Below are positions 8,488 to 17,441 of a stretch of DNA of 41,151 nucleotides, one piece after another. The notes below the pieces were generated by a model. The model was not told the origin of the DNA, searched no databases, and was given only the letters and a program-made list of their open reading frames with translations. Source of the stretch: Sphingomonas sp. 28-63-12 (GTDB lineage Bacteria; Pseudomonadota; Alphaproteobacteria; Sphingomonadales; Sphingomonadaceae); assembly GCA_002281535.1 (NCBI GenBank), contig NCGD01000022.1:1-41151 (forward strand). The letters are read 5' to 3'. A program made the position numbers and the translations under genes. How positions within the stretch are numbered: position 1 is the stretch's first letter; each line of letters starts with the position of its first letter.

Positions 8488-8709
8488 TCAGATGAAGCCG
8501 CCGCCCAGAAACAGTCGGAAGCCGCCAAAGATCAGCACCAGCACGTTCAGATTGCGGCCCGACTTGCTGTCGGACAGCATTCCAAGCGCGGCGCCAACCA
8601 CCGCAATCGGCAGCGCCAGCCAGTTGAGCCAGCCTAATAACGGCACAAGGCCGACCAGCGCGATGACAAAGGCAACGAGGCCGACCAGAATTGAGAGAAT
8701 ATTGAACAT
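8488..8709 (-). CDS. small hydrophobic membrane protein
   Basis: A 73-residue protein that is almost entirely hydrophobic. Two or three membrane segments (about 3-24, 28-45 and 56-72) are separated by a short polar turn, SDSKSGRN. I do not recognise a named family; it resembles the many small inner-membrane proteins of unknown function. It lies convergent to the glycine-zipper gene, whose terminator lies seven bases away. The frame extends far upstream, but those residues look like a shadow, so ATG 8709 is chosen. Confidence 0.65.
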   Translation of the reverse strand: MFNILSILVGLVAFVIALVGLVPLLGWLNWLALPIAVVGAALGMLSDSKSGRNLNVLVLIFGGFRLFLGGGFI

Positions 8710-8840
8710 CCGGCGAGCATGCCGAGCTGTATTACATATGTCAAGCACCTCTCGCCCACGCCGCGTTCGGCCCCGCCCTGCCAAACCCTTCCTTAACCCC
8801 TTTTCGGCCATAAACCGCCCGATCCTTCCGGGAGTTTCTA

Positions 8841-9623
8841 ATGGTTCGTCGCGGCATCTGTGCCTTATCCAGCGCCGGTCTGGCGGCACTAATGCTGCCA
8901 CTTGCGCTGGCCGCGTGCAGTGATGGCAGCGCCGCGGACCGCAATCTCGATTCGCTCGATGCCGAACTGGCCGATGGCAACAGCGGCAGCACAGCGAGCG
9001 ATCCGGCGGCAATGAGCGCGCTGCAAGCGCAGATCATGGTCGATCCGGCACTGGCCAGCCAGGCCAATCACGATGCCATCCGCCCGCCGGCTCAGCCTTA
9101 TTCGGCGCAAATTCCCCCCGACATGATGGCGCCAGGCCAGGGGACGAGCGCGGCGGCGACCAGCGAAACGCTCAAGGCAGCGCCCGCCCCGGTCAGCGGG
9201 CAGGGTTGCCCGCAATGCAGCGCGGCGCGCGAGTCGCTCACACTGGGCGGCCTCGTCGAGCGACAGGCAAATCCCGGCGCCCGCGCCTGCGCTGGCACGA
9301 TTACCTATTCAACCCGCTGGGCGAATCGCTTGCCGTCGTCCGTACCGCTCTATCCCGATGCGCGCGTCAGCGAAGCGGCGGGCAGCGAGGCCGGGTCATG
9401 TGCGCTGCGCGTCGTCAGTTTCGCCAGTGCCGCGCCACTGCAAACTGTGCTCGACTGGTATTATACGCGCGTCAGCAAGGCGGGCTATTCGGCCGAACAT
9501 CAGGCTCAGGGGGACGAACATGTCCTCGCCGGCACGCGCGGGGATGCTGCTTATGCAGTGTTTGCGACGGTGCGTGCCGATGGCGGCACCGATGTCGATC
9601 TGGTCGCCAACCAGGGCAGCTAG
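8841..9623 (+). CDS. putative lipoprotein of unknown function
   Basis: A 260-residue secreted protein. The N-terminal hydrophobic segment ends in a lipobox (LALAAC, Cys at about 26), so it is probably lipid-anchored. A low-complexity Ala/Ser/Asp/Pro-rich linker (about 27-120) is followed by a globular half with a CPQC pair. The segment WYYTRVSKAGYSAEHQ, followed by an AVFATV strand, is typical of small sphingomonad envelope proteins. No enzymatic motif is visible. It is followed after 55 bases by crcB in the same direction. Confidence 0.8.
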   Translation: MVRRGICALSSAGLAALMLPLALAACSDGSAADRNLDSLDAELADGNSGSTASDPAAMSALQAQIMVDPALASQANHDAIRPPAQPYSAQIPPDMMAPGQGTSAAATSETLKAAPAPVSGQGCPQCSAARESLTLGGLVERQANPGARACAGTITYSTRWANRLPSSVPLYPDARVSEAAGSEAGSCALRVVSFASAAPLQTVLDWYYTRVSKAGYSAEHQAQGDEHVLAGTRGDAAYAVFATVRADGGTDVDLVANQGS

Positions 9624-9678
9624 ATCCCCGTATTGGCAGCCGGGTTCTCTTTGGCGCGCTTTCGCGCTAGGGCACTGC

Positions 9679-10053
9679 ATGTTTTCACTTCCACTTGTGA
9701 TGATCGGCGGGGCGCTGGGCGCCGGTGCCCGGTATCTGGTCGGCCGCTGGCTGCTCGTCCTGATGGGGCCGGGCTATCCCTGGGGCACGCTTGCCGTCAA
9801 TTTGCTCGGCGGCCTCGCGATGGGCGTATTGATCGGTGTGCTCGCGCGGATTTCCGCTGGTGAATCGGTGCGCCTGTTCCTCGCGGTGGGCCTGCTTGGG
9901 GGCTTCACGACCTTTTCCGCTTTCTCTCTCGACATTGTCGCGATGATTGAGCGCGGCGCGGCAGTGGCGGCGATCGGCTATGCGTTGATGTCGGTCATCG
10001 GCGCGGTGGTCGCGCTGTTTGCCGGGATGGCCGCCGTTCGGGGGCTGGCATGA
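9679..10053 (+). CDS. crcB: fluoride ion channel/exporter CrcB (Fluc)
   Basis: A 124-residue inner-membrane protein with four hydrophobic segments. The family signatures are GGALGAGARYLVGRWL, WGTLAVNLLGGLAMG and GLLGGFTTFSAFSLD. Fluc proteins form dual-topology dimers that let F- leave the cell. The open frame extends upstream to 9358 inside the lipoprotein gene, but ATG 9679 gives the proper start. Its stop overlaps the next start (ATGA). No fluoride riboswitch is seen upstream. Confidence 0.92.
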   Translation: MFSLPLVMIGGALGAGARYLVGRWLLVLMGPGYPWGTLAVNLLGGLAMGVLIGVLARISAGESVRLFLAVGLLGGFTTFSAFSLDIVAMIERGAAVAAIGYALMSVIGAVVALFAGMAAVRGLA

Positions 10054-11171
10054 GCGAGAAGAGCAAGCCTGCGACCAAGGGCAATGACGTCCGCCAGTTT
10101 ACCGTTGGCGCCGATGATGATGGCATCCGCCTTGATCGCTGGTTCAAACGGCATCTCGACGGCACCAGCTTTACCACTGTCGCCAAATGGGCGCGGACCG
10201 GGCAGTTGCGCATCGATGGCGCGCGCGCGACGCCGGGCGACCGGCTGGTCGCCGGGCAGGTGTTGCGCGTCCCGCCCGCCGAACCCGTGCATGCCGATGC
10301 GCCCAAGGCAAAGGTCCGCGATCGGACCCCGCTGACGGCGGACGAGGAATCCTTTATCCAGGAACTCGTCATCCACAAGGATGCGCAGGCGATTGTGATC
10401 AACAAGCCGCCCGGTCTGGCAACGCAAGGCGGCACTAAGACCACCGAGCATGTCGACGGCCTGCTCGATGGTCTGTGCTTTGAAAGCGAGGGACGACCAA
10501 AGCTGGTCCACCGGCTCGACAAGGATACCAGTGGCGCGCTGCTTGTGGCGCGCAATGCGCGCGCCGCAGGGCATTTCGCTAAGGCATTCTCCAGCCGCAC
10601 GGCGCGCAAGGTCTATTGGGCGCTGATCGTTGGCGTCCCCGATATCCATGACGGCATTGTCGATCTGCCGATCGGCAAGCAGCCGGGATCGGGCGGTGAG
10701 AAGATGCATGTCGATGAGGCCAATGGCTCCCCGTCGCGGACCCGCTATCGCGTGATTGAGCGTGCCGGCAATCGTGCCGCCTGGGTCGAGCTGCAACCCT
10801 TTACCGGGCGTACCCATCAATTGCGCGTGCATATGAATGCGATCGGCCACCCGATCGTCGGTGACGGCAAATATGGCGGCGCGGCGTCATTCCTGACGGG
10901 CGGCGTCAGCCGCAAGATGCACCTCCATGCGCGTCGCATCCGGATCGACCACCCCGATGGCGGCCAGATCGACGTAACCGCTGCATTGCCCCAGCATTTC
11001 GCCGAAAGCCTGAAGCTGCTCGGGTTTGACGAGAAACTGGGCGATGCGATGGTGCTCGACGAGGTCAAGTTCAGCGAAACCGCTGAAGGCAAGCGCCGTG
11101 CGGCAGCCGCCATCGCCAAATCGCGACGGCAGGAGCGCAAGGGCGAACGACGCGGGCGGCAGCGGGGATGA
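10050..11171 (+). CDS. RluA-family 23S rRNA pseudouridine synthase (RluC/RluD-like)
   Basis: A 373-residue cytoplasmic enzyme that isomerises uridines to pseudouridine in rRNA. An S4 RNA-binding domain (about 17-75) precedes the catalytic domain. The signature HRLDKDTSGALL carries the catalytic aspartate (D157), and FTGRTHQLRVH is the second motif. A Lys/Arg-rich C-terminal tail follows (about 340-373). The layout fits RluC or RluD; which uridines are modified cannot be read from sequence. It overlaps crcB by four bases and is probably cotranscribed with it. Confidence 0.92.
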   Translation: MSEKSKPATKGNDVRQFTVGADDDGIRLDRWFKRHLDGTSFTTVAKWARTGQLRIDGARATPGDRLVAGQVLRVPPAEPVHADAPKAKVRDRTPLTADEESFIQELVIHKDAQAIVINKPPGLATQGGTKTTEHVDGLLDGLCFESEGRPKLVHRLDKDTSGALLVARNARAAGHFAKAFSSRTARKVYWALIVGVPDIHDGIVDLPIGKQPGSGGEKMHVDEANGSPSRTRYRVIERAGNRAAWVELQPFTGRTHQLRVHMNAIGHPIVGDGKYGGAASFLTGGVSRKMHLHARRIRIDHPDGGQIDVTAALPQHFAESLKLLGFDEKLGDAMVLDEVKFSETAEGKRRAAAAIAKSRRQERKGERRGRQRG

Positions 11172-11496
11172 ACGGCGGCAACCGGGGTTTGTTGGCTATT
11201 AATCTGTTTTCAGGGGCGAACAGCAGGTGAGCGGCGATGCCATCCTCCTGTCTGCCCTTATCGGTTGTCGACCATTAACATTTGTTAACTCGGCTTTGCG
11301 GCTGACAGCCCTTGGCCGATTTCCAGCGAGGGCTATGATGGCACCCGATTACTGGACTCGACACAAGCCCAAGACCATGAACGATATTTGAAAAGCGGGT
11401 AAGCAAATCCTGCCAACATGTGAAAGACCACTGAAGCGATCAGCTGTTTCCAATTCCGATTTATGATGGTAATCGAATGATGTTACTGTTCTTGCT
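11172..11496. other. intergenic stretch upstream of the GT4 gene
   Basis: No gene is supported. There is an inverted repeat TTAAC-ATTT-GTTAA (11275-11288) and AT-rich sequence just before the start at 11497, which probably holds the promoter. No clear -35/-10 pair can be named. Confidence 0.4.
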
Positions 11497-12672
11497 ATGA
11501 AAATTTCCGATCTCCGCGTTGCGCTGTTGAGTGGAAACTATAATTATACCCGCGATGGCGCCAACATGGCACTCAATCGCCTGGTCGGCTTTTTGTTGTC
11601 GCAAGGTGCGGCCGTGCGCATCTATTCGCCGGTTGTCGATAAGCCTGCCTTCCCTGCGGTCGGTGACCTGATTGGCGTTCCGGCGCTGCCGATTCCGGGC
11701 CGATCCGACTATCGGCTGGCCTTGGGCATGGGCGGCCGCCTCAAGCGCGATCTGCACGATTTTGCGCCCAATATCATGCATATTTCGGCGCCCGAAACGC
11801 TGGGGCACTGGGGCGTATCTTACGCCAGGCGCCACGATATCCCGGTCATGGCATCGGTGCACACCCGCTTCGACACCTATTTGCGCTATTATCGTCTTGG
11901 ATGGCTTGAGCCGTCGCTGACCGCCTTGTTGCGGCGATTTTACCAACGGTGCGACGCGATCGTCGCCCCGTCGCAATCGATGGCCGAGATCTTGCACAGC
12001 CAGCACATGAATGACGAGATCGGGATCTGGCCGAGCGGCGTTGATCACGATGTCTTCACCCCGGCAGCGCGCTCGCTGGAATGGCGCCGGTCGATCGGCA
12101 TTGAAGATGACGAGGTCGTGGTCGGCTATTTCGGCCGGCTCGTCCTCGAAAAGGGCCTGGGGGTCTTTTGCGATACGATCGACGAGTTGCACCGGCGCGG
12201 TGCGAAGCTGCGCGTGCTGGTCGTCGGCGACGGCCCGGCCCGCGAATGGTTCGCCAATCGTTTGCCGCAGGCGGTATTCGCCGGTTTTCAAAGCGGTCCT
12301 GCCCTGCCGCGCGCGCTTGCGTCGATGGACATTCTCTTCAATCCCAGCATCACCGAAACCTTTGGTATCGTGACGCTTGAAGCGCTGGCCTGCGGGCTGG
12401 CGGTGGTGGGTGCCGATGCGCCCGGCACAGCGAGCCTGATCGACAGCGGCGTCACCGGCGTCCTCGTCAAGGCCGGCGATGTGCGCGGGTTCGCCGATGC
12501 GATCGCGCATTATGCTGATAACCCGGCTGATCGCGCCGCCGCCGGTGCCGCCGGGCAGATTGCCGCCGCCGCCTATAGCTGGGACGCCGTCAATCGTGCG
12601 CTTGCCGACAATTATCTGCGGGTCATCGATCATCATGCCACCGCCGGCCCAAGGACATCGGGCTCGGTCTGA
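11497..12672 (+). CDS. GT4-family glycosyltransferase
   Basis: A 391-residue retaining glycosyltransferase with the GT-B fold. The N-terminal acceptor domain (NYNYTRDGANMALNRLV, then HTRFDTYLRYY) precedes the donor domain. The donor side shows FGRLVLEKG, VVGDGPAR and the nucleotide-sugar signature PSITETFGIVTLEALACGLAVVGADAPG. It resembles the PimB/SQD2/MgtA group of mannosyl- or glucosyl-type transferases. It lies in the same 6-kb region as a GDP-mannose-forming enzyme, which makes a mannosyl donor plausible, but this is inference. Confidence 0.88.
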   Translation: MKISDLRVALLSGNYNYTRDGANMALNRLVGFLLSQGAAVRIYSPVVDKPAFPAVGDLIGVPALPIPGRSDYRLALGMGGRLKRDLHDFAPNIMHISAPETLGHWGVSYARRHDIPVMASVHTRFDTYLRYYRLGWLEPSLTALLRRFYQRCDAIVAPSQSMAEILHSQHMNDEIGIWPSGVDHDVFTPAARSLEWRRSIGIEDDEVVVGYFGRLVLEKGLGVFCDTIDELHRRGAKLRVLVVGDGPAREWFANRLPQAVFAGFQSGPALPRALASMDILFNPSITETFGIVTLEALACGLAVVGADAPGTASLIDSGVTGVLVKAGDVRGFADAIAHYADNPADRAAAGAAGQIAAAAYSWDAVNRALADNYLRVIDHHATAGPRTSGSV

Positions 12673-12763
12673 CCGGGCCACAGCATCAGGCCTAAAGTGA
12701 TTGTGCCGGTTCGAGCTGTCACTGCGGGTATTTTGCGGCTGGGAAGCATGCGATGCAGCTTAG

Positions 12764-12901
12764 CAGGCCGGCGATGTCGCGCTGATTGCCTGGGCCGCAC
12801 AAGCCGGCATTGCGTTTCTTTTCATTGTCAGCAGCGACGGGGAGATGGCCGCCCTGGCGCCAATCGTGCAGGGCGGCGGGCGTGCGGCGTCCGTCCGCTG
12901 A
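12764..12901 (+). pseudogene. possible oxidoreductase C-terminal fragment
   Basis: A 45-codon open stretch starts right after an in-frame TAG and has no start codon of its own with an SD box. Its translation (AGDVALIAWAAQ, then GIAFLFIVSSDGEMAALAPI) loosely resembles the end of zinc-independent quinone reductases of the MDR superfamily. No upstream part is visible. It may be a decayed remnant or a chance frame. Confidence 0.2.
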
Positions 12902-12917
12902 TTAGGAATCGATTCGA

Positions 12918-13457
12918 TCAGTTCTTATCGTCGTCCGCAGGTAGCTCGGGCCGGTCGTTGATCGAGGCCTTGCGGGGCGCGCCCGGCGGGCCGCAGCGTT
13001 TCGACAGGCCAAGCCCCTTCAGATAGCCGCGACGGACCGATCCGGCATAGACTGCGGCTTCGGCACGCCGCTGGGCCTTGTCTGCGCCGGTAATCACGCG
13101 AACCAGGCCCAGGCCGGGGATCAGCGTATTGACGGCGGCGCGCGCCGCCGCTGCGGCGACCGCAGACCCTTCGCCCTTTTGCTGTGCCGGCACATCGACA
13201 TCGGGGCCCAGCGCCTCGGTCAGTTGCCGCACTTCGCGCGTGATGGCGGCACAGCTGCGGGTGTTGACCGAAGAATAGGGAGCAGTCGCGGCAAGCAATA
13301 GAATCTCGGGAATCTTGTCCTGTCTGATTCTGGTGTCGCGCAGCGGCTGGGTTGCCGCGCGCCCGACGGAGTTGTCCTGGCGTTGCCCGGCCTCCGCAGC
13401 CATTGCGATCGAGCCGGCGATGAGCGGCGTTGCTAGCAACAGGGTCGTCAGGCGCAT
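12918..13457 (-). CDS. exported protein of unknown function
   Basis: A 179-residue protein with an N-terminal signal peptide (MRLTTLLLATPLIAGSIAMA, cleaved near AAEAG). ATG 13457 has a GGAG box seven bases upstream, unlike the longer frame to 13487. The mature part is mostly polar with a central Ala-rich helix and a Gly-rich hydrophobic patch (NTLIPGLGLVRVITG), then a basic segment with one Cys. This could be a single membrane-associated or hairpin segment. I do not recognise a family. It stands alone, leftward, between the glycosyltransferase and the MarR-GNAT gene. Confidence 0.7.
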   Translation of the reverse strand: MRLTTLLLATPLIAGSIAMAAEAGQRQDNSVGRAATQPLRDTRIRQDKIPEILLLAATAPYSSVNTRSCAAITREVRQLTEALGPDVDVPAQQKGEGSAVAAAAARAAVNTLIPGLGLVRVITGADKAQRRAEAAVYAGSVRRGYLKGLGLSKRCGPPGAPRKASINDRPELPADDDKN

Positions 13458-13507
13458 CTTGATCTCCACTGATATTGCTGCACCCAACGCTTCTAGCGGC
13501 GCATTGT

Positions 13508-14479
13508 TCAGCGATCTACGCAGACGGCGCGTTCGGAGACCGATTGGGGGCGATAGCGCATCGCCACGTCGCAGCGGGCATATCGCGCGCCAAAATCGCG
13601 CATGATCGCCGCATCATGGACGAAGCCGAGCTTTTCATAGAGGTGAATGGCCGGGGCGCAGATGGCGTTGGTCAGCAAATAGAGCGTCTCGGCGCCCATC
13701 GCCTCGGCCTTGGCAATGATCGCGGCGAGCAAAAACTCGCCGGCCTTGCGCCCCTGCGCGCTTGGCCGGACCCCCATCTTGGTCAGCTCGAACTGGTGCT
13801 CGCCGGTCTTCTGGAGCGCGCAGGCGCCTACGATACCCAGTCCGGCTGCCTCGACGAACAGGATTGTCCCGCCGGCATCGATGATGCGCGCGCGCGGATT
13901 GCGCAGCACGTCGCGATCGGTCTCCTCCATCCGGAACATGGTATCGATCCATTCGGCGTTGATGTCATGGAAATCGCCGGCCAGCGCGTCGCTGAACGGG
14001 CGGATCACCAGCCCGGCGCCGCGCTTGTCGAGCGGTGTTGCGAGCAGCGCCGCCTCGATCGCCGCAATCTGATCGATGAGCGGCCCTGTCAGGCCGGCGC
14101 ACAGATCCACTACCGCCGATTCGACGCGCGGCCACACATCGCGCTTTGAGCGGGCGATCATGTCAGTCCCCTGGGCGCTCAGGGTGACCGTCTTTTGACG
14201 CTGGTCGCGGCCGATCCGTGCGATGGTGACAAGATCAAGCGCGGCGAGGCGGGCGAGGATGCGCGTCACCGCCGGCTGGCTTAGCCCCATGGCCTCGACC
14301 AGTTGACCGATCGTCATCGGGCCATCGCGATCGAGCGTCGCGAGCAATGGATATTGACTCGGCTGGATCGGCAGGCCGGCGGCCGCCACGATCCGGCTAA
14401 CATCGCCCTGCATCCGCTCGGCCAGCCGTTTCAGCCGGCTGCCAAGGAAAAGCGTGCCTTGATCAGCCAGAATATCCAC
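13508..14479 (-). CDS. MarR-type regulator fused to a GNAT acetyltransferase
   Basis: A 323-residue two-domain protein. Residues about 1-145 form a winged-helix MarR domain, with recognition helix MGLSQPAVTRILARLAAL and wing DQRQKTVTLSAQG. Residues about 160-310 form a GNAT fold with LTKMGVRPSAQGRKAGEFLL as the acetyl-CoA loop and the typical ALHLYEKLGF-type end. The GTG start at 14479 has a GGGAGG box five bases upstream; the longer frame to 14554 would run through the operator-like palindrome. Such fusions are known in proteobacteria, and the acetyltransferase substrate is unknown. Autoregulation through the palindrome is inferred. Confidence 0.87.
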   Translation of the reverse strand: MDILADQGTLFLGSRLKRLAERMQGDVSRIVAAAGLPIQPSQYPLLATLDRDGPMTIGQLVEAMGLSQPAVTRILARLAALDLVTIARIGRDQRQKTVTLSAQGTDMIARSKRDVWPRVESAVVDLCAGLTGPLIDQIAAIEAALLATPLDKRGAGLVIRPFSDALAGDFHDINAEWIDTMFRMEETDRDVLRNPRARIIDAGGTILFVEAAGLGIVGACALQKTGEHQFELTKMGVRPSAQGRKAGEFLLAAIIAKAEAMGAETLYLLTNAICAPAIHLYEKLGFVHDAAIMRDFGARYARCDVAMRYRPQSVSERAVCVDR

Positions 14480-14495
14480 CTGCACCTCCCGATTA

Positions 14496-14511
14496 ATATA
14501 ACATGATATAT
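14496..14511. promoter_or_regulatory. AT-rich palindrome, likely MarR operator
   Basis: ATATAACATGATATAT (14496-14511) is a 16-bp inverted repeat with only the central-flanking A/T pair breaking symmetry. It lies 17 bases upstream of the regulator start, in a strongly AT-rich island (TATAAT at 14509-14514 on the plus strand) within a GC-rich genome. The position and symmetry fit a MarR dimer site. Confidence 0.55.
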
Positions 14512-14592
14512 AATAAGGTATATGATGACGCAAGATGGAGTTGATGGGCTGCAATTAACCAGACTGCAGCACAGCGATGCTAGGCGGGATTC

Positions 14593-16224
14593 GTGCTTGG
14601 TCGATTCATCCGGAGCTGCTCGCTGATCGCGATCGCGCTGCTGGCGTTTGCGGCGTGGGTGCATCTTGCCATTCTCGATCCCACCAATGTCGGCTGGCTG
14701 TTGCGGGGGCAGGATGTCGGGCAGAATGCGCTCGGGCTGGCTGCCTATTTGCGCGTCGGGAACTGGCCAGGCACGCATCAGGCGATGCTGTCGGCACCTG
14801 AGGGCACAAATTTACTGTTTACCGACAGCAATCCGCTGCTCGGGCTGGTCCTGTGGCCGTTCGCGCGGTGGATGCCGCCGGGGATTCAGGTGATCGGGCT
14901 CTGGCTGCTGGGTTGCCTGATGCTGCAGGTGCTGTTCGCCTGGCTGCTGGTGCGGCGTGCGGCACCTGATTTTCTGGCCACATGGCTGGGCACCGCGTTG
15001 CTGACGGTGGTGCCCATCCTGTTCGACCGCATCGGCCACAGCAATTTATGTGCGCATTGGCTGATCCTTTGGGCGTTATGGTTGTTCGTCGATTCGTATC
15101 GCGCGCGATCGCCCTGGTGGTGGGCGGCGGTTCTTGGTGTGGCCGCGCTGGTGCACCCTTATCTGCTGGTGATGGTGGCAGCGATCTGGGCCAGTGCGCT
15201 CTTGGCGACGCTGATCGAGCGGCCGCGCGAAATAGTTGGTGTCGTGTTTGGCCATGGGTTGGTGGTCGCGCTGGTAGTGGGGTTGATGGCCGCAAATGGC
15301 GTGTTCGCCGGCTGGTTCGAATCGACCGGCAGTTTCGGTGCCTTTCCCATGGCGATCGATGCCTTGGTCAACCCGGCCAACCCTTCCTACACCGCGCTGA
15401 TGCCCTCGACGCCCGAGGATCATGGCCGGGCGTTTGAGGGGTTCCAATATCTGGGTGCCGGGTTGCTTTGCCTGTTGGCGGCGGCGGGGCTGATCTTGCT
15501 GCTGGTGCGCGCGCCGCTGTTCGACCAGGCAAGGCTTGCGCGCTTTTGCTGGCTGATCCCGGCGGGAATCATGCTGACCGCGCTGGCGTTGAGCGACCAT
15601 CTCATGTTTCGTGGGGCGCTTGTCATGCACTTGCCGCTTGGCGAACAATGGGTTGATCGGCTCGATCCGCTGCGCGCGAGCGGGCGACTCCTCTGGCCGG
15701 TCGCCTATAGCCTGGGGCTGATCGCCATCCTCGCTGCCTATCGTCTCCACCCGGGACGGGCACGGCTGCTGCTGGCTGCGGCGCTGGCGCTGCAGTTGAT
15801 CGACATCGCGCCTATGCTGGCGGCGGTCCGTACGATCACCGCATCAGCCGAGGATCGCCGGATTTTTGTGCGCACGCCCGATCCGCGCTGGCCGTCGATT
15901 GTCGCCAAGGCGTCGGCGATCGAGTTCCATCCGCCTAACAGCATCAGGGATATGGCGTTGCTGGAAGAAATCAGCTGGCGCGCGATGCTGGGCTGCCGGG
16001 CGACCCGGTTTAGCTATACGGCGCGCAAGTCGGCGGTAACGCGCGCGCGCCTCGCCGACGACGCGCGCCGGCTGGCGGCGGGGATGATTGACCCTCGCCA
16101 CCTGTATATCCTGTTGGATCCAGCCGTTGTGCCGCCCGCGCTGCGCTCACGGATTGAACGAATCGACGGAATCGCGTTCCTCCCCGCCAGCATGCCTGGA
16201 CAGCCCATCGCCGGCTGCCGCTAG
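14593..16224 (+). CDS. multi-pass membrane protein, DUF6311-like
   Basis: A 543-residue protein with about ten or more hydrophobic segments in its first 400 residues and a soluble C-terminal domain (about 410-543). The N-terminal half (NVGWLLRGQDVGQNALGLAAY, then FTDSNPLLGLV and HSNLCAHWLIL) resembles the DUF6311 family. These proteins look like membrane glycosyltransferases of the GT-C type, but function has not been established. GTG 14593 follows an AGGCGGG box. It diverges from the MarR-GNAT gene and ends in a 4-bp overlap with the convergent guanylyltransferase gene. Confidence 0.75.
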   Translation: MLGRFIRSCSLIAIALLAFAAWVHLAILDPTNVGWLLRGQDVGQNALGLAAYLRVGNWPGTHQAMLSAPEGTNLLFTDSNPLLGLVLWPFARWMPPGIQVIGLWLLGCLMLQVLFAWLLVRRAAPDFLATWLGTALLTVVPILFDRIGHSNLCAHWLILWALWLFVDSYRARSPWWWAAVLGVAALVHPYLLVMVAAIWASALLATLIERPREIVGVVFGHGLVVALVVGLMAANGVFAGWFESTGSFGAFPMAIDALVNPANPSYTALMPSTPEDHGRAFEGFQYLGAGLLCLLAAAGLILLLVRAPLFDQARLARFCWLIPAGIMLTALALSDHLMFRGALVMHLPLGEQWVDRLDPLRASGRLLWPVAYSLGLIAILAAYRLHPGRARLLLAAALALQLIDIAPMLAAVRTITASAEDRRIFVRTPDPRWPSIVAKASAIEFHPPNSIRDMALLEEISWRAMLGCRATRFSYTARKSAVTRARLADDARRLAAGMIDPRHLYILLDPAVVPPALRSRIERIDGIAFLPASMPGQPIAGCR

Positions 16225-17279
16225 GATTTTTTCATCGCTTCCAACAGCCGCTTGACCTCCTGCGATCGGCCGCGCGGAACGATCAGCACGTCATTGCCGC
16301 TGGCCACCACGATCATATTGCTGAGCCCAACCGTCGCGATCCGCACCCCGTCGCTGCGCACCAGGCAATTGCTGCTGTCGAGCACCACCACGTCGCCCTG
16401 AATGCTGTTGCCCTTCGTATCATGGGGGCTGAGCGCATGCAGCGCATCCCAGCTGCCGACATCGCTCCAGCCCATACAGACCGGGACCACGGCGACCTGA
16501 TCGGCCTTTTCCATCACCGCATAATCGATCGATTGGGCGGGGGAGGCGCCAAAAGCAGTCGCATCGGGGGTGATCCGGGTGCCGTCGCGCTCGGCGGTAT
16601 CCATCGCGCGCTGGGCTGCCGCCAACATCGACGGTGCATGCGCGGCGAGAGCGGCCAGATAAACATCGGCGCGGAACAGGAAGATGCCGCCATTCCAGTA
16701 ATGATCGCCCGCGGCGAGCATCGTCGCTGCCCGGTCGAGCGGCGGTTTTTCAATAAAATGGAGAACTTTGTGGACGCCTTTGCCAATGCGCTCGCCGGTC
16801 TTGATCCAGCCATAGCTGGTGTCGGGCGCGTGCGGATCGATGCCGAAGGTGACGAGCCAGCCCTGCTCGACGATGGGCCGCGCTCGCTCGATTGCGGTAT
16901 GGAAGGCAGCGACGTCATCGATGACATGATCGGATGGCATCACGAGCAGTGCGCGATGGCCGCTACCGGCTGCGATCGCCGCCAGCGCGATGGCCGGCGC
17001 ACTGTTGCGGCCAACCGGTTCCAGAATCAGCGCCCGGGGTTTGACATTGATCGCGTCGAGCTGCGCCTCGACCAGGTCGGCATGCCGCGCATTGGCGACG
17101 ATGATCGGTGCGCTGAAGCGATCATTGCCGGCTGTGCGCTGGGCGGTAAGTTGGAGCATCGTTTCGGCGGCGGTCAATGCCAGCATCTGCTTGGGCAGGT
17201 CAGGCCGCGACATCGGCCATAATCGCGTGCCCGCGCCGCCCGAAAGGATGACTGGGATGATGGACGCGCCGTCGGACAT
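16221..17279 (-). CDS. manC: mannose-1-phosphate guanylyltransferase (GDP-mannose pyrophosphorylase)
   Basis: A 352-residue nucleotidyltransferase that makes GDP-mannose from mannose-1-phosphate and GTP, for surface polysaccharides. The N-terminal signature GGAGTRLWPMSR (about 14-25) includes the catalytic GxGTR. MPSDHVI, FIEKPP, YWNGGIFLF, AVMEK and CMGWSDVGSWDAL follow as in the ManC/CpsB family. It lacks the C-terminal mannose-6-phosphate isomerase domain that makes many relatives bifunctional, so length fits the monofunctional form. AGGAGA lies six bases before the ATG. Confidence 0.93.
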   Translation of the reverse strand: MSDGASIIPVILSGGAGTRLWPMSRPDLPKQMLALTAAETMLQLTAQRTAGNDRFSAPIIVANARHADLVEAQLDAINVKPRALILEPVGRNSAPAIALAAIAAGSGHRALLVMPSDHVIDDVAAFHTAIERARPIVEQGWLVTFGIDPHAPDTSYGWIKTGERIGKGVHKVLHFIEKPPLDRAATMLAAGDHYWNGGIFLFRADVYLAALAAHAPSMLAAAQRAMDTAERDGTRITPDATAFGASPAQSIDYAVMEKADQVAVVPVCMGWSDVGSWDALHALSPHDTKGNSIQGDVVVLDSSNCLVRSDGVRIATVGLSNMIVVASGNDVLIVPRGRSQEVKRLLEAMKKS

Positions 17280-17441
17280 CGATTTCTCCTATAGCCCCGC
17301 GATAGACCGAGCCCTGCAAGAGGGAAACTGTCCAAGCGGCCAAGCGTCGCATCGACGCGCAGGTTTTTTCTGTAATGCGTCGGTGCCACCGCGTGAGCAT
17401 GTCGGAATTGTTTACACTTGCTGGGCTAGAAGCGCAGGGCC

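Noticed and set aside
9624-9678. Fluoride riboswitch before crcB
   Set aside because: The 55-base gap is too short and lacks the conserved crcB-motif core; crcB seems to be read from upstream.
11275-11289. CtrA-type box TTAA-N7-TTAAC
   Set aside because: TTAACATTTGTTAAC has a spacer of six, not seven, bases, so it is only a palindrome resembling the CtrA site.
11461-12681. 406-codon minus-strand frame opposite the GT4 gene
   Set aside because: Antisense shadow with no domain, while the plus-strand GT4 motifs are unambiguous.
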